Shown here one piece after another: positions 43,390-54,728 of a DNA stretch of 64,000 nt. The notes below the pieces were generated by a model. The model did not search any database. It worked only from the letters and a program-made list of their open reading frames with translations, and was not told the origin of the DNA. The stretch comes from Orychophragmus violaceus (lineage: Eukaryota > Streptophyta > Magnoliopsida > Brassicales > Brassicaceae), in assembly GCA_030180135.1 (NCBI GenBank), contig CM058230.1, positions 63,892,580 to 63,956,579 on the forward strand, read 5' to 3'. The translations under genes and the position numbers were made by a program. The first letter of the stretch is position 1. Each line of letters opens with the position of its first letter.

Positions 43390-45135
43390 TAACTCGGTAC
43401 TAGAGTAAATGGGCATCTCTTGTCGGAACAACATTTTGAGTTCCTCAAGTCTGGCAGACAGGACTTCTTCGTCGGTCAAAGCTCTGGCATTCATCCGCTG
43501 TTTCCTCGCCGGAACTTACTGCATCCGCTCCTCCACTATATACTGAGCACATTCATCAAAAAAAAAAAGTTACTTAAGAGATGGATTACTTACGAGACAC
43601 AAAACTAGAAATGCAATTTAAAATGTTACCTTGAGTATGAATCTTCTGACGCACACGGTCCTTTTCTGCCCTATGCGAGGACTGCTCATGATCGCTTTCT
43701 CTTCCACCACTGGATTCCAATACGGATCCTAGTGTTTTAAGAAACAGAGGAAAATATCATCATCACCGATTTATCATAATCAAGACGAATCTAAAGGCAA
43801 GCTTGAATAGAAATGGTGCCATTAAGAAGACGTTTGAAGCTGCCATTAGATTCAAACCAACTCCTCCATCTTTCAGAGACATAACATAAGCATAACCTGA
43901 TACATCACATAAGCATAAAGATTGAAAAGCTCTATGTTCGATTCAAACAGAGGTTGAGAGTGTGTAAGAAACGATCCATTTACTTATTGTTTTCTGTTTG
44001 GTTTCACTGAACTCCCTTAAGACCTTTTCTCTCGCCCTCTGAGAAAGATTTCCATCAAATCTAAGAAACTCAATTCCTCTTCTTCTCAATGGAATCTCCA
44101 GAAGATCCATATACGAAGTCCACTGGCTAAAGACAACGCTCTTCTCTCCCGTACCAGACACCTAAATCTTTTCTAAGAATTTCATCAGATCTGAAACCTT
44201 TGAAGACTCCTTCCAGTTCTTTATACTCTCCTTGGGCATGCGATAAGCTCTGAATTTTTCCTTCGTACCTCATAACTAGAAAAGGGTGGTTGTAGCACTG
44301 GCGTAGACGGAGGAGCTCGAGGATGTTTGCATAGTTGTGAAGAACTCTTCCTTGTGCCACAAACTGGTCAAATTGGACCTGTTTCCAGACAAAGAAGAAG
44401 GTTATGCATTTACCAAGACCTTATCAATCCATGAAACAATAATGATTAAGCTATTATTGTGCTTGAAGCCTGGAACTATAACACTTACTTTGGATCTCAA
44501 AAAACTATCAAAGAATTAAGAAGACACAGTTGTTCAGGGTAAATTACCTTCCATTGGCTTAACAATGCCATGGGATAAAAAATAAGAGTGCTTCCTTTTG
44601 CCTTTAAAGAAGCAAGTGCGGTATGACTCTCATTCCTCTTAGGTTTATCTCCATTAACATCTGCCGCCAAGTCATCTTCATTTTCTGGGGTTCCTCGGCC
44701 TGGCGTGCAAGTATCAGTGCAATTGTCATCACAGTTTTTCCAAGTACCATGGCATCTGCCAATATCTGCCAACAAAAAGTTATAACTTCAATTAAAACCA
44801 CAAGCAGAGACATGCTACTAGAGAGATATAGACATGTGTTGAATTGAAGATTCAGCGTGATAAAGAAAAATACTCCGCCTCTTGCCATCTGTGTAGCTGT
44901 TTGAAACTGGATTGTTGCTTTACCGCTGAAGATGTTCACATAAATTGAAGGTGCCCTCCTGAATAAATTGCATACAAACCAACGTTATAAGATCAGATAA
45001 CATAATAAATTTCGCAGTTCGTTGTAAAAATTTGAGATAGTACATACTCGTCAGTCGTCACAGATTCGATACGCCTCCCAGCAAGGATGTAGAGTTTCAA
45101 CTGCCTTATCAACATCAATTCCTTTTTCAGATTCC
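43390..45135 (-). pseudogene. RAD5-like SNF2 helicase/E3 ligase, rearranged pseudogene
   Basis: Exon pieces in order on the minus strand: about 45130-45055 (GIDVDKAVETLHPCWEAYRI); 44955-44882 (VNIFSGKATIQF, TATQMARGG); 44770-44550 with motif I altered to ADAMVLGKTVMTIALILAR, then after a one-base shift TPENEDDLAADVNGDK and STLIFYPMALLSQWK; 44385-44250 (VQFDQFVAQGRVLHNYANIL); 44165-43980 (GEKSVVFSQWTSYMDLL); 43735-43628 (DPYWNPVVEEKAIM, RIGQKRTVCVRRFI); 43560-43400 (EERMQ, stop, then RALTDEEVLSARLEELKMLF). RAD5-type proteins remodel DNA in damage tolerance. The Walker B part, RING domain and N-terminus are missing. GLGKT has become VLGKT, with frameshift and stop. Not functional. Confidence 0.85.
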
Positions 45136-46216
45136 GACCTCAAAGACACAGAAATCAGATGTCTCATCAGACTAAGATAAAAGAAAAAAAAAATTGGTTT
45201 TGTCAAGAAGATGGATAACGGGTATCGGTCACTCCACTCAAGTCGTCAAGCATAGGTATGACCAAATTAGTTTTGATAGGTTAAATTTGGGACAAATAAG
45301 AACACATCATTAAGGTAAAATTTGGGGAAAAAAGAACAAAGATGAGATAATGCAGCAAACAAGTAGAATCAGTATTTAACAAAACTATACATAACTTACA
45401 TTGAGATTTGGAGTGGTCGATGGAGAAGAAAAGAGGTTAGGGTTTTCTAGAGAGGAGAAACAGAGGAAGGATATGAGGTAGAGATTATGCGGAGGTGGAG
45501 GCGCAAAGGCGATGGACAGATGATCAGTCGACAGAGATGGGGCTGAACGGGAGAGGGTTTTGTGGGAGATAAGCTGAGAAAAAAGTGTTCACGAGAGAAT
45601 GTTTTCGTTTCAACAGAAATACTCTTTTACAGTTTTGTTTAATTAAAAATATAAATATTGTAAAAAGGGTAAAAACGGATTTGTAAAAAATTAAATACTA
45701 AACGGACACTATTAAGGGTGGAAAGTTGTATAAGGACAATGTTTAGATTCTTTTTATTATTTATAGAGAGAATGCAATCTTTGGATTTTTTTTATAAATT
45801 TAAATAATATTTACGTTATTTTTATTTATAATTAATATGTATGTTCACGTATTTTTTTTGGCTGGAGTAAGTATGTACATGATGAATCAATTTCGCTAAG
45901 TAATTATATATAATGTCGAGTCATTATTTATTGCAGTTCAGATTTTATAAAAATAAATCCGTAATTACTTGCACCGATTGTTGACAAATAATTTAGGTAT
46001 ATGTCCTTTCAATTTAATAATCTCGCATGTTTGAATTCATGGAATAGTCATTTAGTGTTATAGTGTCAACAAAAAATCATCTCCAACCCACAATACAAAA
46101 TATCACAATACAAAAAAAATATTCGTTATTAATTATTATTATATTTTAAACTATTATATTTTAATAGTGAAAATTACAATAAATAAATTATAAATAGTGA
46201 AAAAATTACATCGTAC
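45136..46216. other. intergenic, AT-rich
   Basis: 45400-45600 is purine-rich (GGAGAAGAAAAGAGG, GGAGGTGGAGG) and could be the former promoter or 5' leader of the helicase gene. No other feature is supported. Confidence 0.3.
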
Positions 46217-46450
46217 TAATTATCAGAACTAGTATATTTGGACCACAAATGCTCAATTAATAAATTTCGAAGTTCAATATGAGCTTCTCGGTCTTTGATT
46301 TTCCTGTGTCGTGCTAAGAATTCTTGAAATCAAGCATCATGAAAAACCACCATCATAACTTGTACATTTGGAACTTCAACTTGTTCTTCAATTATTGCAT
46401 CAACATCATGTTCATCTTCTATAATCATATTGTGCATTATGATCATATCT
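46217..46450 (-). pseudogene. PIF/Harbinger (ALP1-like) transposase C-terminus
   Basis: Reads HNMIIEDEHDVDAIIEEQVE, a stop in place of the residue before FQEFLARHRKIKDREAHIEL, then RNLLIEHLW and TAG at 46217. HNMIIEDE and the closing ARHRKIKD..AH..LRN.LIEHLW are typical of the DDE_Tnp_4 family C-terminus. The rest is missing. Nearby 46618-46665 is an inverted pair GTGAATAGTG/CACTATTCAC. Confidence 0.75.
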
Positions 46451-46928
46451 TAATCAAATTGCGTATTTATAAAAAATATCCAAAACCCTAGAGAACTGAA
46501 GGAAACCGAATCCGAACGAATATCGAATGCATAAGTCTATAAATTTTAATTAACTAACATACAATAATATAATTATATTATTAAATAAAAATAAAAAATT
46601 ATATTTCAATATTTAGTGTTGTGAATAGTGTTACACCAAATATAGTGTGACACTATTCACAAAATAAAAATAATTTTTCGGTTTACGATAAATTACCAAA
46701 ATATTATTCTGAGGCGCAATAATTTTTTTGGTTTGGCGGTTCTTATAAGATTAATATTTTATTTTCATATGAAATGCTGAAATTGTGTTTTATTCTCATG
46801 TACATATAGAAGGTATTAATCACTATCATACTAAAATATGGTTAGTACAATTATTAGATGAAAATATTTTATAATATGTATGGTTAATATACTTTGTTAT
46901 ATAATTTAGATGGATTCATAAACTATTA

Positions 46929-47105
46929 AGAGCATCTCCAATCCTATTCCAAAATTGGTGCCAAATTCTATTTTGGAATAAAATTTGCTCCATTCCTATC
47001 TCATATTCAATTGCAAAATGGTATAATGCTATTTTTGACTCCAAATATGGAACTATCATATTTTCAATTGAATTTTGCATTTGAACTTTTTTATTTATAA
47101 AGCAT
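46929..47105. mobile_element. Harbinger/Tourist-like MITE fragment
   Basis: GAGCATCTCCAATCC followed by AT-rich text built from TTTTGGAATAAAATTTG-like words. The GAGCATCTCCAAC/TCC terminus is common for Tourist-like elements in Brassicaceae. A related CATCTCCAACCC occurs at 46079. The far terminus was not found. Confidence 0.4.
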
Positions 47106-48134
47106 AACAAAAAGTAGGCTTCTTAAGTAACATACATAAAATTAAACATGAGATTTAGATAAGGACAACAACCCTTCCGACAACATCAAGGTCACAAGGC
47201 TTTAGCTGGAACCTAAGCTATTGAACCTCATGTATTTGTGGATTGATCATGTAGTCCGATAAGCCTTCCAAAATCTTAACCCATGTCTCATCAGAATCAC
47301 ATATATAAAATGAGTACTTTAAAGAACTATCCTAAATTATTATATTTTAAATTAATGAAAATTATTAAAGCAGTTACTTCCAGTCCTATAGCTCTTCCAC
47401 ATCTTGAGCAGCACGATCATCTCTAGAGGCCTAGTCTTTAAAACCCACCCCAAAAGTCATAAGCTTATTTTCCATATGCCACACACTTTAACTTATTGTT
47501 CCTATTATGAATAAAATGTTTGTGAGAACTATACTAATGTGATTCTTATCATGGTGCTAATTATTATATTATCGAATGCCACACTCTTTAATCAATTGTT
47601 CCTATTACGAATAAATTTTTTTATTGAGACATACCCTAATCTGATTCTTGTCATGGTGTTAACTACTATATTACCGAAAACACTTACATGGCGTCTCTGA
47701 GGTGGAACACTTTATTTGTCATTGCATGGTTTAAGGAATTGACTTCAAGAGGTTCGATGATCGAGACCATGCCCATGGTGTCTACACAAGCAATGTGTGA
47801 ATATTTTGGTTATTTAGAGTTTTACGGTAAGAAAAAATGAAAACTTTCGATAGTTTTTACCTATTGGAACGTCTCTGTTGGTTTTGATGTCACAAATTTA
47901 GAGGAAACTAAAAAATTCCATGTAGTGTTTGGTGTCCAAAGGCTCGATAAGTTTGATCCTAGTGTCTTCAGTAGCTTCAAGTCGGTGGCGAGGCTTTGTT
48001 AGACAGAAACCTGGATCCGCTCGGACCACCCTTACTCCAGAGATCTCAATGCACTTGCCTTCATGTTTCTCTAGTTCATAGAATTCATTTTTGCCCTAGA
48101 TAAATGACCATTTCGATCTTCCTTTCCTACATAA
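47106..48134 (+). other. unrecognised sequence with weak coding traces
   Basis: 47670-47830 (starting MASLRWNTLFVIAWFKEL) and 47860-48000 (VSVGFDVTNLEETKKFHVVF) look protein-coding on the plus strand but contain stops and match nothing I recognise. The remainder is AT-rich. Confidence 0.3.
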
Positions 48135-48960
48135 CACTACAAGAAAACAACGTTTTCACGAATGCACTTAGAATCGCAGAATAGTCATTGATTGGGGTTT
48201 TACGAAAAACATACGACTAAATATGGTAGTCGTAAATCCATAGTCGCTAAATCCCATAGTCGTATTATTAGTCGGCGAGTTACGACAATTTTTATGACCA
48301 ACATAGGTAATCGTAAAATAGAAGTAGCATTGTCGGAAGATATATGGAATAATCTGCGACTAAGGTAGCGACAATTGTGAAACTATAGAGGGAGTCCAGA
48401 TACGGTCGGAGAAATGTTGTCATCAAATAGTCGTTAAATTAGGTGACGACTAGGCGATTAATATGTGATGTATTGTATAGTCAGAAAGTAGTCGTAAATA
48501 GTAGCGATTATGTAGCGACTAGGTAACGACCATTTTAACTACTATCCCGTGACTAATCTGAACATCCATATACGATTATGGTAATGATCTCGCCACTATG
48601 TGGCGACTGTTATGTGACTAACTAGTAAAGTCACGATTTAGTCGTAGAATATGGTGACATTTTGGTGACTATTTATTGACTAATTTACCAATTATATGAC
48701 GACTAATTGGAGAATCTAAATACGAGTATGGTAAACATCTTGCTATTAATTGTCGATTGTTAAACGACTATGCAGTGTATAAACGAAACATCTAGATTCG
48801 ATTATGGTACAATCAGGCTGGCTACTATCTTACTATCTAATATAGTCACAACATAGTCGTAAATATTAAGTGACTATTCGGAAAATCCAGATTTGCTGAT
48901 GGTAAATATTTAGCGACTAGTTTGTGTGTGTAGTGCGAATAATCGACGACCGTTTAATGG
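48135..48960. repeat. CACTA C left subterminal repeat array
   Basis: About 800 bases packed with GCGACTA, TAGTCG, CGACTAT and inverted copies. Candidate TnpA-type binding sites. Confidence 0.8.
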
Positions 48961-49199
48961 CTTTTTTCATAAAAATAAGAATTTGGATTAATTTCAATTT
49001 CAATTTGGTAATGGGTGATACCGTAATTTGAATGGTACAACAACGTAACAAACACTTGCATCAAAAATAACATTGGTAACAGGTAGACACAGACGACCTA
49101 CATACGCAAACTCCAGCATTTAGAAGTTTCCAAATCATATACCAATAAATTATCAAGTGCAAGAGACAGTGATAAAGTAACATACGAATCAAATGGTGT

Positions 49200-49345
49200 T
49201 GTTGTCTTACTTTGAGCTTCCTTCAGTTTCTCTTGTTGGGCGACAACGCTGAAAAGTGTATGGGCTGCTTGTGCTTGCGCATTAAAAGATTAGCTGTCAG
49301 GCTTTCGACTCGATAAGGATTTACTCATCTATCCTTCTCAGTGGC
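49200..49345 (-). pseudogene. TnpA-like exon in CACTA C
   Basis: The reverse strand matches 24954-25106 base by base over CCACTGAGAAGGAT, GAGTCGAAAGCCTGACAG and CTGAAGGAAGCTCAA, with an in-frame TAA after acquired changes. The upstream matching stretch 50160-49350 corresponds to 24160-24950 of CACTA A, including the exon-like segment at about 50080-49910 (FIANFGRNPIDSLKFFLEYL). Confidence 0.5.
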
Positions 49346-51579
49346 CTGTGACAATTACAGACAGTAAGAGGAAAAAAAGTTAAATAAAGGACGTGAGATG
49401 ACTTCATAAACATCGATTGTGAAAATGTTACTTTCCCTGAGGAAAGATGTTGTTATATTCAAATGTTGATATCTCACGAGGTCACAGTTCTTTGCTGTGC
49501 TTCTGCAGTCCTTTATGATGCTAACCATGTCTTTCATACATCGTTGATAGATCTCCTCAACAAATGTTTTAGAAGAAAGTTATGAATGGTTTGGCCATGT
49601 CTCAAATGATACAAAAATTATCTTGTAAGCGCTCAAACACTCAAACTTAGAAGAACAAATTAATGAGTTAAGCATAGATTGGTGTCTTCAATTGCCTGCT
49701 AACTATAAGATTAACATCCTAACCATCAGACTCTAACTCCTCAAACACTCATTAAAAAAAACAACCAAATTACCCAGACTGTGGAGACCATATTGAAGCT
49801 CATAGAGGAATATAGGAGTCGTTTACAACCTATAGAACCAAAATAAATTCTAAACAAATAATCAGATTCAGAGCCTGTCCCGTTTCAGAAGCAAAGCAAA
49901 GCAGACACAAACTAACGATATAGCTACTTGTACCGTATGCACCGAATCACGGAGGGTTTTGTGATTGAGATATTCAAGGAAGAATTTGAGAGAGTCGATA
50001 GGGTTTCGGCCAAAGTTAGCTATAAAATGGAAAGCTTCGAATAATAGATTCAAAGAAGAGATACCAGTTTGAGAAGGGTGGGCGTAGAAGAGGATTCATA
50101 GAGAGATTAGAGAGAGGATTCAAAGGAGATTTCTGAAAAGGGGAAGAACAAAAGTAAATAAGGGTTTGACGTATTTGATGATTTCTCGGCACTTTGTCAA
50201 AAATCCTTGGGTATAGGCAGGTAATTGAAATGTTTTGGGCTATAAAATTGAGTTTAGGTTTCCCGGATTAATATGGAACATATTTTGAATTTTTGCCCAC
50301 TTGTAGGTGTAACGTAGTCGTAATATATCTATAATATTATAAAACAATACTAATTCATAAAAAATTTCATTTTAACATTATATAGAGATGCTAAAACCTC
50401 AAAAATGAGGTTTGAGGTTTCTTTGAAGATGCTAAACCTAAAATTTGAGGTTTCATCTTTTCTTTTACATCGAATGATCTTAATCAAACATATATAGCGA
50501 GATGAAGTGGTTGGTGTTAAATGTTCTATATAGAGTACATATAATAATAAGACACACATAAACACAAAAGTGTGAAAACTGTGCATATAAAATACCAATT
50601 TACTTATGCATTATTTCTATGATGCTCCCATTTATATATACATGTTCAATCAACACATTCCGAAGTGATAAAGATATTACTAACAAATTTAAAATCTGTC
50701 TAAAAAGAAGTTTCGTGTTTTAGTATTTAGTGTTTAGGTTTTAGTATTTAAGGTTTTGTATTTAGGGTTTTTGGTTTAATGTTTTGGTTCACAGTTTAGG
50801 ATATAAGGTTATTTGCATTTAGTACTATTACAATATTACATAATAATTCGAGGTTTAGTATTTTAGTGCATAGGGTTTAGTATTTAGGGCTTAGGGCTAC
50901 TCCTTTTATGTTGGTCAAATTGTCCGATATGTGTTAAATAGTAAAATTAATACCCAAGTTTATGTTGTTTCTTGTTAATAATTAAGTGTTTAGTTTATTT
51001 GAGCAATTCACTGATCTTAAGTGTTATCTTTGGGATGCAATAACGCTGAACCGTTAAACAAAACTTGAAACGTCCTGGCCCAATTTCTCCCACCCGCGAC
51101 GTGCACAAGGTAGTGTCTGGGACGACTTCCTCGACCAGACTTAGGCCAATTTCGAAATTTTCTATACTTAGAATTATTTTGCATTTTCAATCCGAACTGG
51201 ACAAGCATTTTACGCATAAACAAGACTTAGATAGATTTTCGAGGTTTAAGTACAATGATCAGTTTGCCACTAAGCTATTACATTCATACTTAACCAAATC
51301 TACCCAAATCTAACCATCCTTTCCATCCAGCCGCCTTTAGTCTCGCGCCTAAGCCTTCTCAGAACGATCACTTGCATCCACAAAGGAGGCATAAGCAAAC
51401 GGATTGCTTAGTGAGAGAAAATATTAGATAATTATGTTCACCGGAAGACATCTAATGTGAAATTAGCAAAACATACATATATACGACATCACATATTACA
51501 AAAAATTGGGCGAAGTTGTTTGCTATCAATTTTCAGAAGAAAGCGTTCTGCATAATCCATAAAGATTGGTCGCAAACGT

Positions 51580-52259
51580 CGTTTTTCACTGGCTAGTCAG
51601 AGCGCCAAGGGTCGTATTTAGAATATCAGCAGATGGCACGAACAATATCGTTTTCAGCACGTTTTTCTGTGAACCAATCAGGAAGCACAATTCCCCATGA
51701 ACTATTGTTGAGACGAGGTATTTTTTCTTCGCAGTTGCGTTGCGTCTTCCCGAGTAAATTCATATCTACCGAAGAGCTCATCATCTCTGTCTTCCCTGAA
51801 AACTTTGCGTATGCATCCATACACATACTTGCTTAAGATGCATCCACCTTTAGGAGCAGCCTTTATGCGTGCGAGTCCTTTATCTCTCTTGTTAGTGATT
51901 TTGAAGTCTGAGATTCTTTTGAGGAGGATGGCTGATGTGTTGCCTGCATCATAGCAGCTTTCAAAAAAAATTCTCCAATCAAAACCCGGAGCCCAAACAT
52001 AGTATGTCATATGTGGAAGATTAACAGAGTTGAAGAACAATTGTGTTTCCGTCTTCTCCTTCAAGGATTTGTAAACTATCTTCGTATGGCGAAGATCTTG
52101 CTTGTTCTGTTCGCAAACACGGGCGAGTATCTTCGTTATCACATCATTAGGCAATGACACAAGTTCAAATGGGATGATTGCTCTCTGTTTTCTTGTTACT
52201 GAACGGGTTTCGTAATAAGGCTGGTCGTCGCGTCGCCATGGCCAGTACGCATAAGCCAT
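51580..52259 (-). pseudogene. F-box-like protein gene in CACTA C, frameshifted near the C-terminus
   Basis: ATG 52257-52259 (MAYAYWPWRRDDQPYYETRS) with F-box-type motif SLPNDVITKILARVCEQNKQ at about residues 36-55, then YYVWAPGFDW, NTSAILLKRIS and GGCILSKYVYG. An extra A in the A-run near 51722-51727 shifts the frame, so translation ends at 51702 after a few aberrant residues (KNTSSQQ). The original C-terminus LNNSSWGIVLPDWFTEKR continues in the next frame to 51626. About 70 percent or more of residues look shared with the copy in CACTA A. The F-box itself is intact, so a shortened protein remains possible. Confidence 0.75.
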
Positions 52260-52689
52260 CACCTTTTTGATGTAGTTTGGGTTAACGAATTGGTAGACTT
52301 TTATTGGTTCTGATTCGGTGGCTTCAAGATCTTAAGAATGGGTGTTAATTAATCCCTATTTGATTGAATGAATTTACTTCATCTTTATAACCTTACATAA
52401 AGACACGACCTTTCATTTTCCCCACACAAATGATTAATAAAATAATGAAACAAAAAATCCACTTAACATTAGTAACCTAGATTATCGTGTATTGGCAGTT
52501 CTCTAGATAATGTATAGGGTATAATGTTTGGGTTTAGAGTTTAGGGTATATGATCATTTGCATTTATATTTGTAGATATTGACAAAATTATTATTAATTA
52601 TAATATTACATAAAAGGCTATATAAATTACATATATAATAATAAAACACCCATAAACACAAATCTTACAATGTTACATATAAAATACCA

Positions 52690-53528
52690 ATTGACTTAAG
52701 CATTTTACTTATCATTGTCTCTTGCACTAGTTATTTTTTTTTTTTGGGTATGATTTGGCAATTCTTTAATGATGGTGTTTGTATATGTAGATCATTTATG
52801 TCTATATGCTACACATAAGTATATAAATTACCAATGTTATTTTGAAGCAAATGTCTTCTACATTTTTGGTACCATTCAAATTACGGAATCATAAATTACC
52901 AAATCGTAAATTAAACAGTCAGACAATAGTCGCCAAGTAGTGACACAATCATTACCATAACTCAATCTAGATCTTCGGATTATACGCTGCATAGTCGTTA
53001 AATTAGTCAATAAACAGTCGCCAAATAGTCACATATAAGATATGACTATATTAGACAGTCACATAATAGTCGACAAGTAGTGTCTGAATCAGTATCATAA
53101 TCGTATTTGCATGTTCCGATTAGTCGCTGAATAGTCATTGACTTAGTCATTACTAAGTTGCCAATTCCTCGCCAATTTTTACTACTACATTGTGACTATA
53201 CTGTACACTCACAAATTAGTCAGCCATTAGTCACCTAGGTTAACGACTATTTGGTGACTATATTTTTCCGACTGCATATGGACTATGTCTTTAGTTGCAT
53301 AATTGTCGCCAAAGTAGTTTAAAATTAGTCCCTATATATTGCGACAACGCTACATCTATGTTTCGATTACCTATGTTAGTCGTATACCGCCGACTATTTT
53401 TACGACTATGCATTTTACCGACTCAGGATTTGTATCTACCATATTTAGTCGCTATTTAGTCGTAAAAACTTGTTTAACGACTATCATGCGCCTAAAAGTG
53501 CAGTCACAAAACGATGTTTCTTGTAGTG
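52690..53528 (+). repeat. CACTA C right segment and subterminal array
   Basis: 52700-52915 (TTACTTATCATTGTCTCTTGCAC ... CTACACATAAG) matches 29795-30000 of CACTA B in plus orientation. This is opposite to the rest of element C. 52915-53528 is the right subterminal array, ending with the terminal inverted repeat. Confidence 0.7.
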
Positions 53529-53619
53529 ATGTACCACTGGCTGCCCACCAGATCACAAGTTTGCTAACTTTTTGCATTCAAATCCTTGAATCACAGATGA
53601 CTGAGTATGCAGTCGTTTA

Positions 53620-54550
53620 CTTTCCGCAATAGTTGATCACAATCATCTCCAACTCCAACAGCATGAGGCCTCTTACCAGAACCGTCGCCACCGATACATT
53701 CACCGACCCCTTCACCTAAATTGCCAATAAGATTACATTGCTATAAAGTCAAATTAAATATTATCATAAAGACAATATTAATCAAACTGGTTACTAACCT
53801 TAGGAGATTGAACATTCGCCATAAACTGGTCATTCCCAAAATTGTCTCCCATTTCAAAGTCTACCCCTGGAGGTGTTAGTGTTTGGCCGTTGGACGCATC
53901 ATGTGATGCAGTAGATTAGAGATCATGTTACAATTTGTAACATATAATATAATCAGATCCAAATAGGAACTCAGATTTCTCAATGACAAATGTTAGCCAA
54001 GTTACTTTTCAGGTTAAAATGGTGCAGTTGGTCACTTACTTCATGGGTGGCCGTTATTAATTCTCTAAACACTTTTTCTATAACGACTTCTGGGCTATGG
54101 GTTTTATTCCCTCTCCCTCCTAACTCTATCCTTTGCTATGCCTCAGCACCGATTTTACATTACCTTTTTCAACAGTTATATTTCCATCAGCGGGCAAAGT
54201 TTTGGATTTTTCCAAGAAATTAATAACAGCCTCAATCACAACATCTTGGATAGTCTTGATGGAACCACCGATAGCCAGTTCCCAAAACTTATCTGCAGCT
54301 ACAAAAGCCCACCTATCTCTTGATTTGAGACCTTCACTTCAACATCGTTTATTTTGGGCTTCACCTTCTGCACAACCATATCCGCAAGTTGTTTGCGTCA
54401 ATCGTAGCACCCACTTCAGTGATTTGATTTGATTTTTCCTTATCTTTATTCTCATTCGCTTCTTTTCTCTCCTTTCTAACCCGTCGATATCAGTCGTAGT
54501 CACTCCACCCATGAACAATTTTTTTCTCGAAGTGGAATCACTCCCCAATA
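53620..54550 (-). pseudogene. decayed host- or transposon-gene remnant, family unknown
   Basis: Minus-strand coding traces: EIGGLL and FGNW, then AIGGSIKTIQDVVIEAVINF and ITVEKGNVKSVLRHSKG (54330-54100), and FEMGDNFGNDQFMANVQS (about 53860-53800) before a plausible donor (AAG/GTTAG). Charged, low-complexity linkers recall the Ulp1-like genes carried by some plant Mutator elements, but no protease motif is seen. Several stops. Unrecognised. Confidence 0.35.
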
Positions 54551-54728
54551 AGTTTGACTATATTGTTGACTTTCTCATCATCCTCATCGTCATACCATGC
54601 AAATAACGACTAATCCATTTCTATACCATGTTCAACAGGGATTATACGCTTGCATGAATAACATGCACATTTGTCATTGTTATTGTATTGCCAATAATTG
54701 GGATTAACAACATTATAGATAAATTAGA

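Larger units (their letters stand above)
48135..53528 (-). mobile_element. CACTA element C
   Basis: Bounded by CACTACAAGAAAACAACG (48135) and CGATGTTTCTTGTAGTG (ending 53528), with subterminal arrays inside both ends. The interior is collinear with CACTA A in the opposite orientation: TnpA-like exon, exon-like segment, palindromes, telomere-like stretch, F-box gene. The three bases outside (TAA and ATG) do not match, so the target duplication has decayed or the two ends come from different insertions. Confidence 0.75.
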
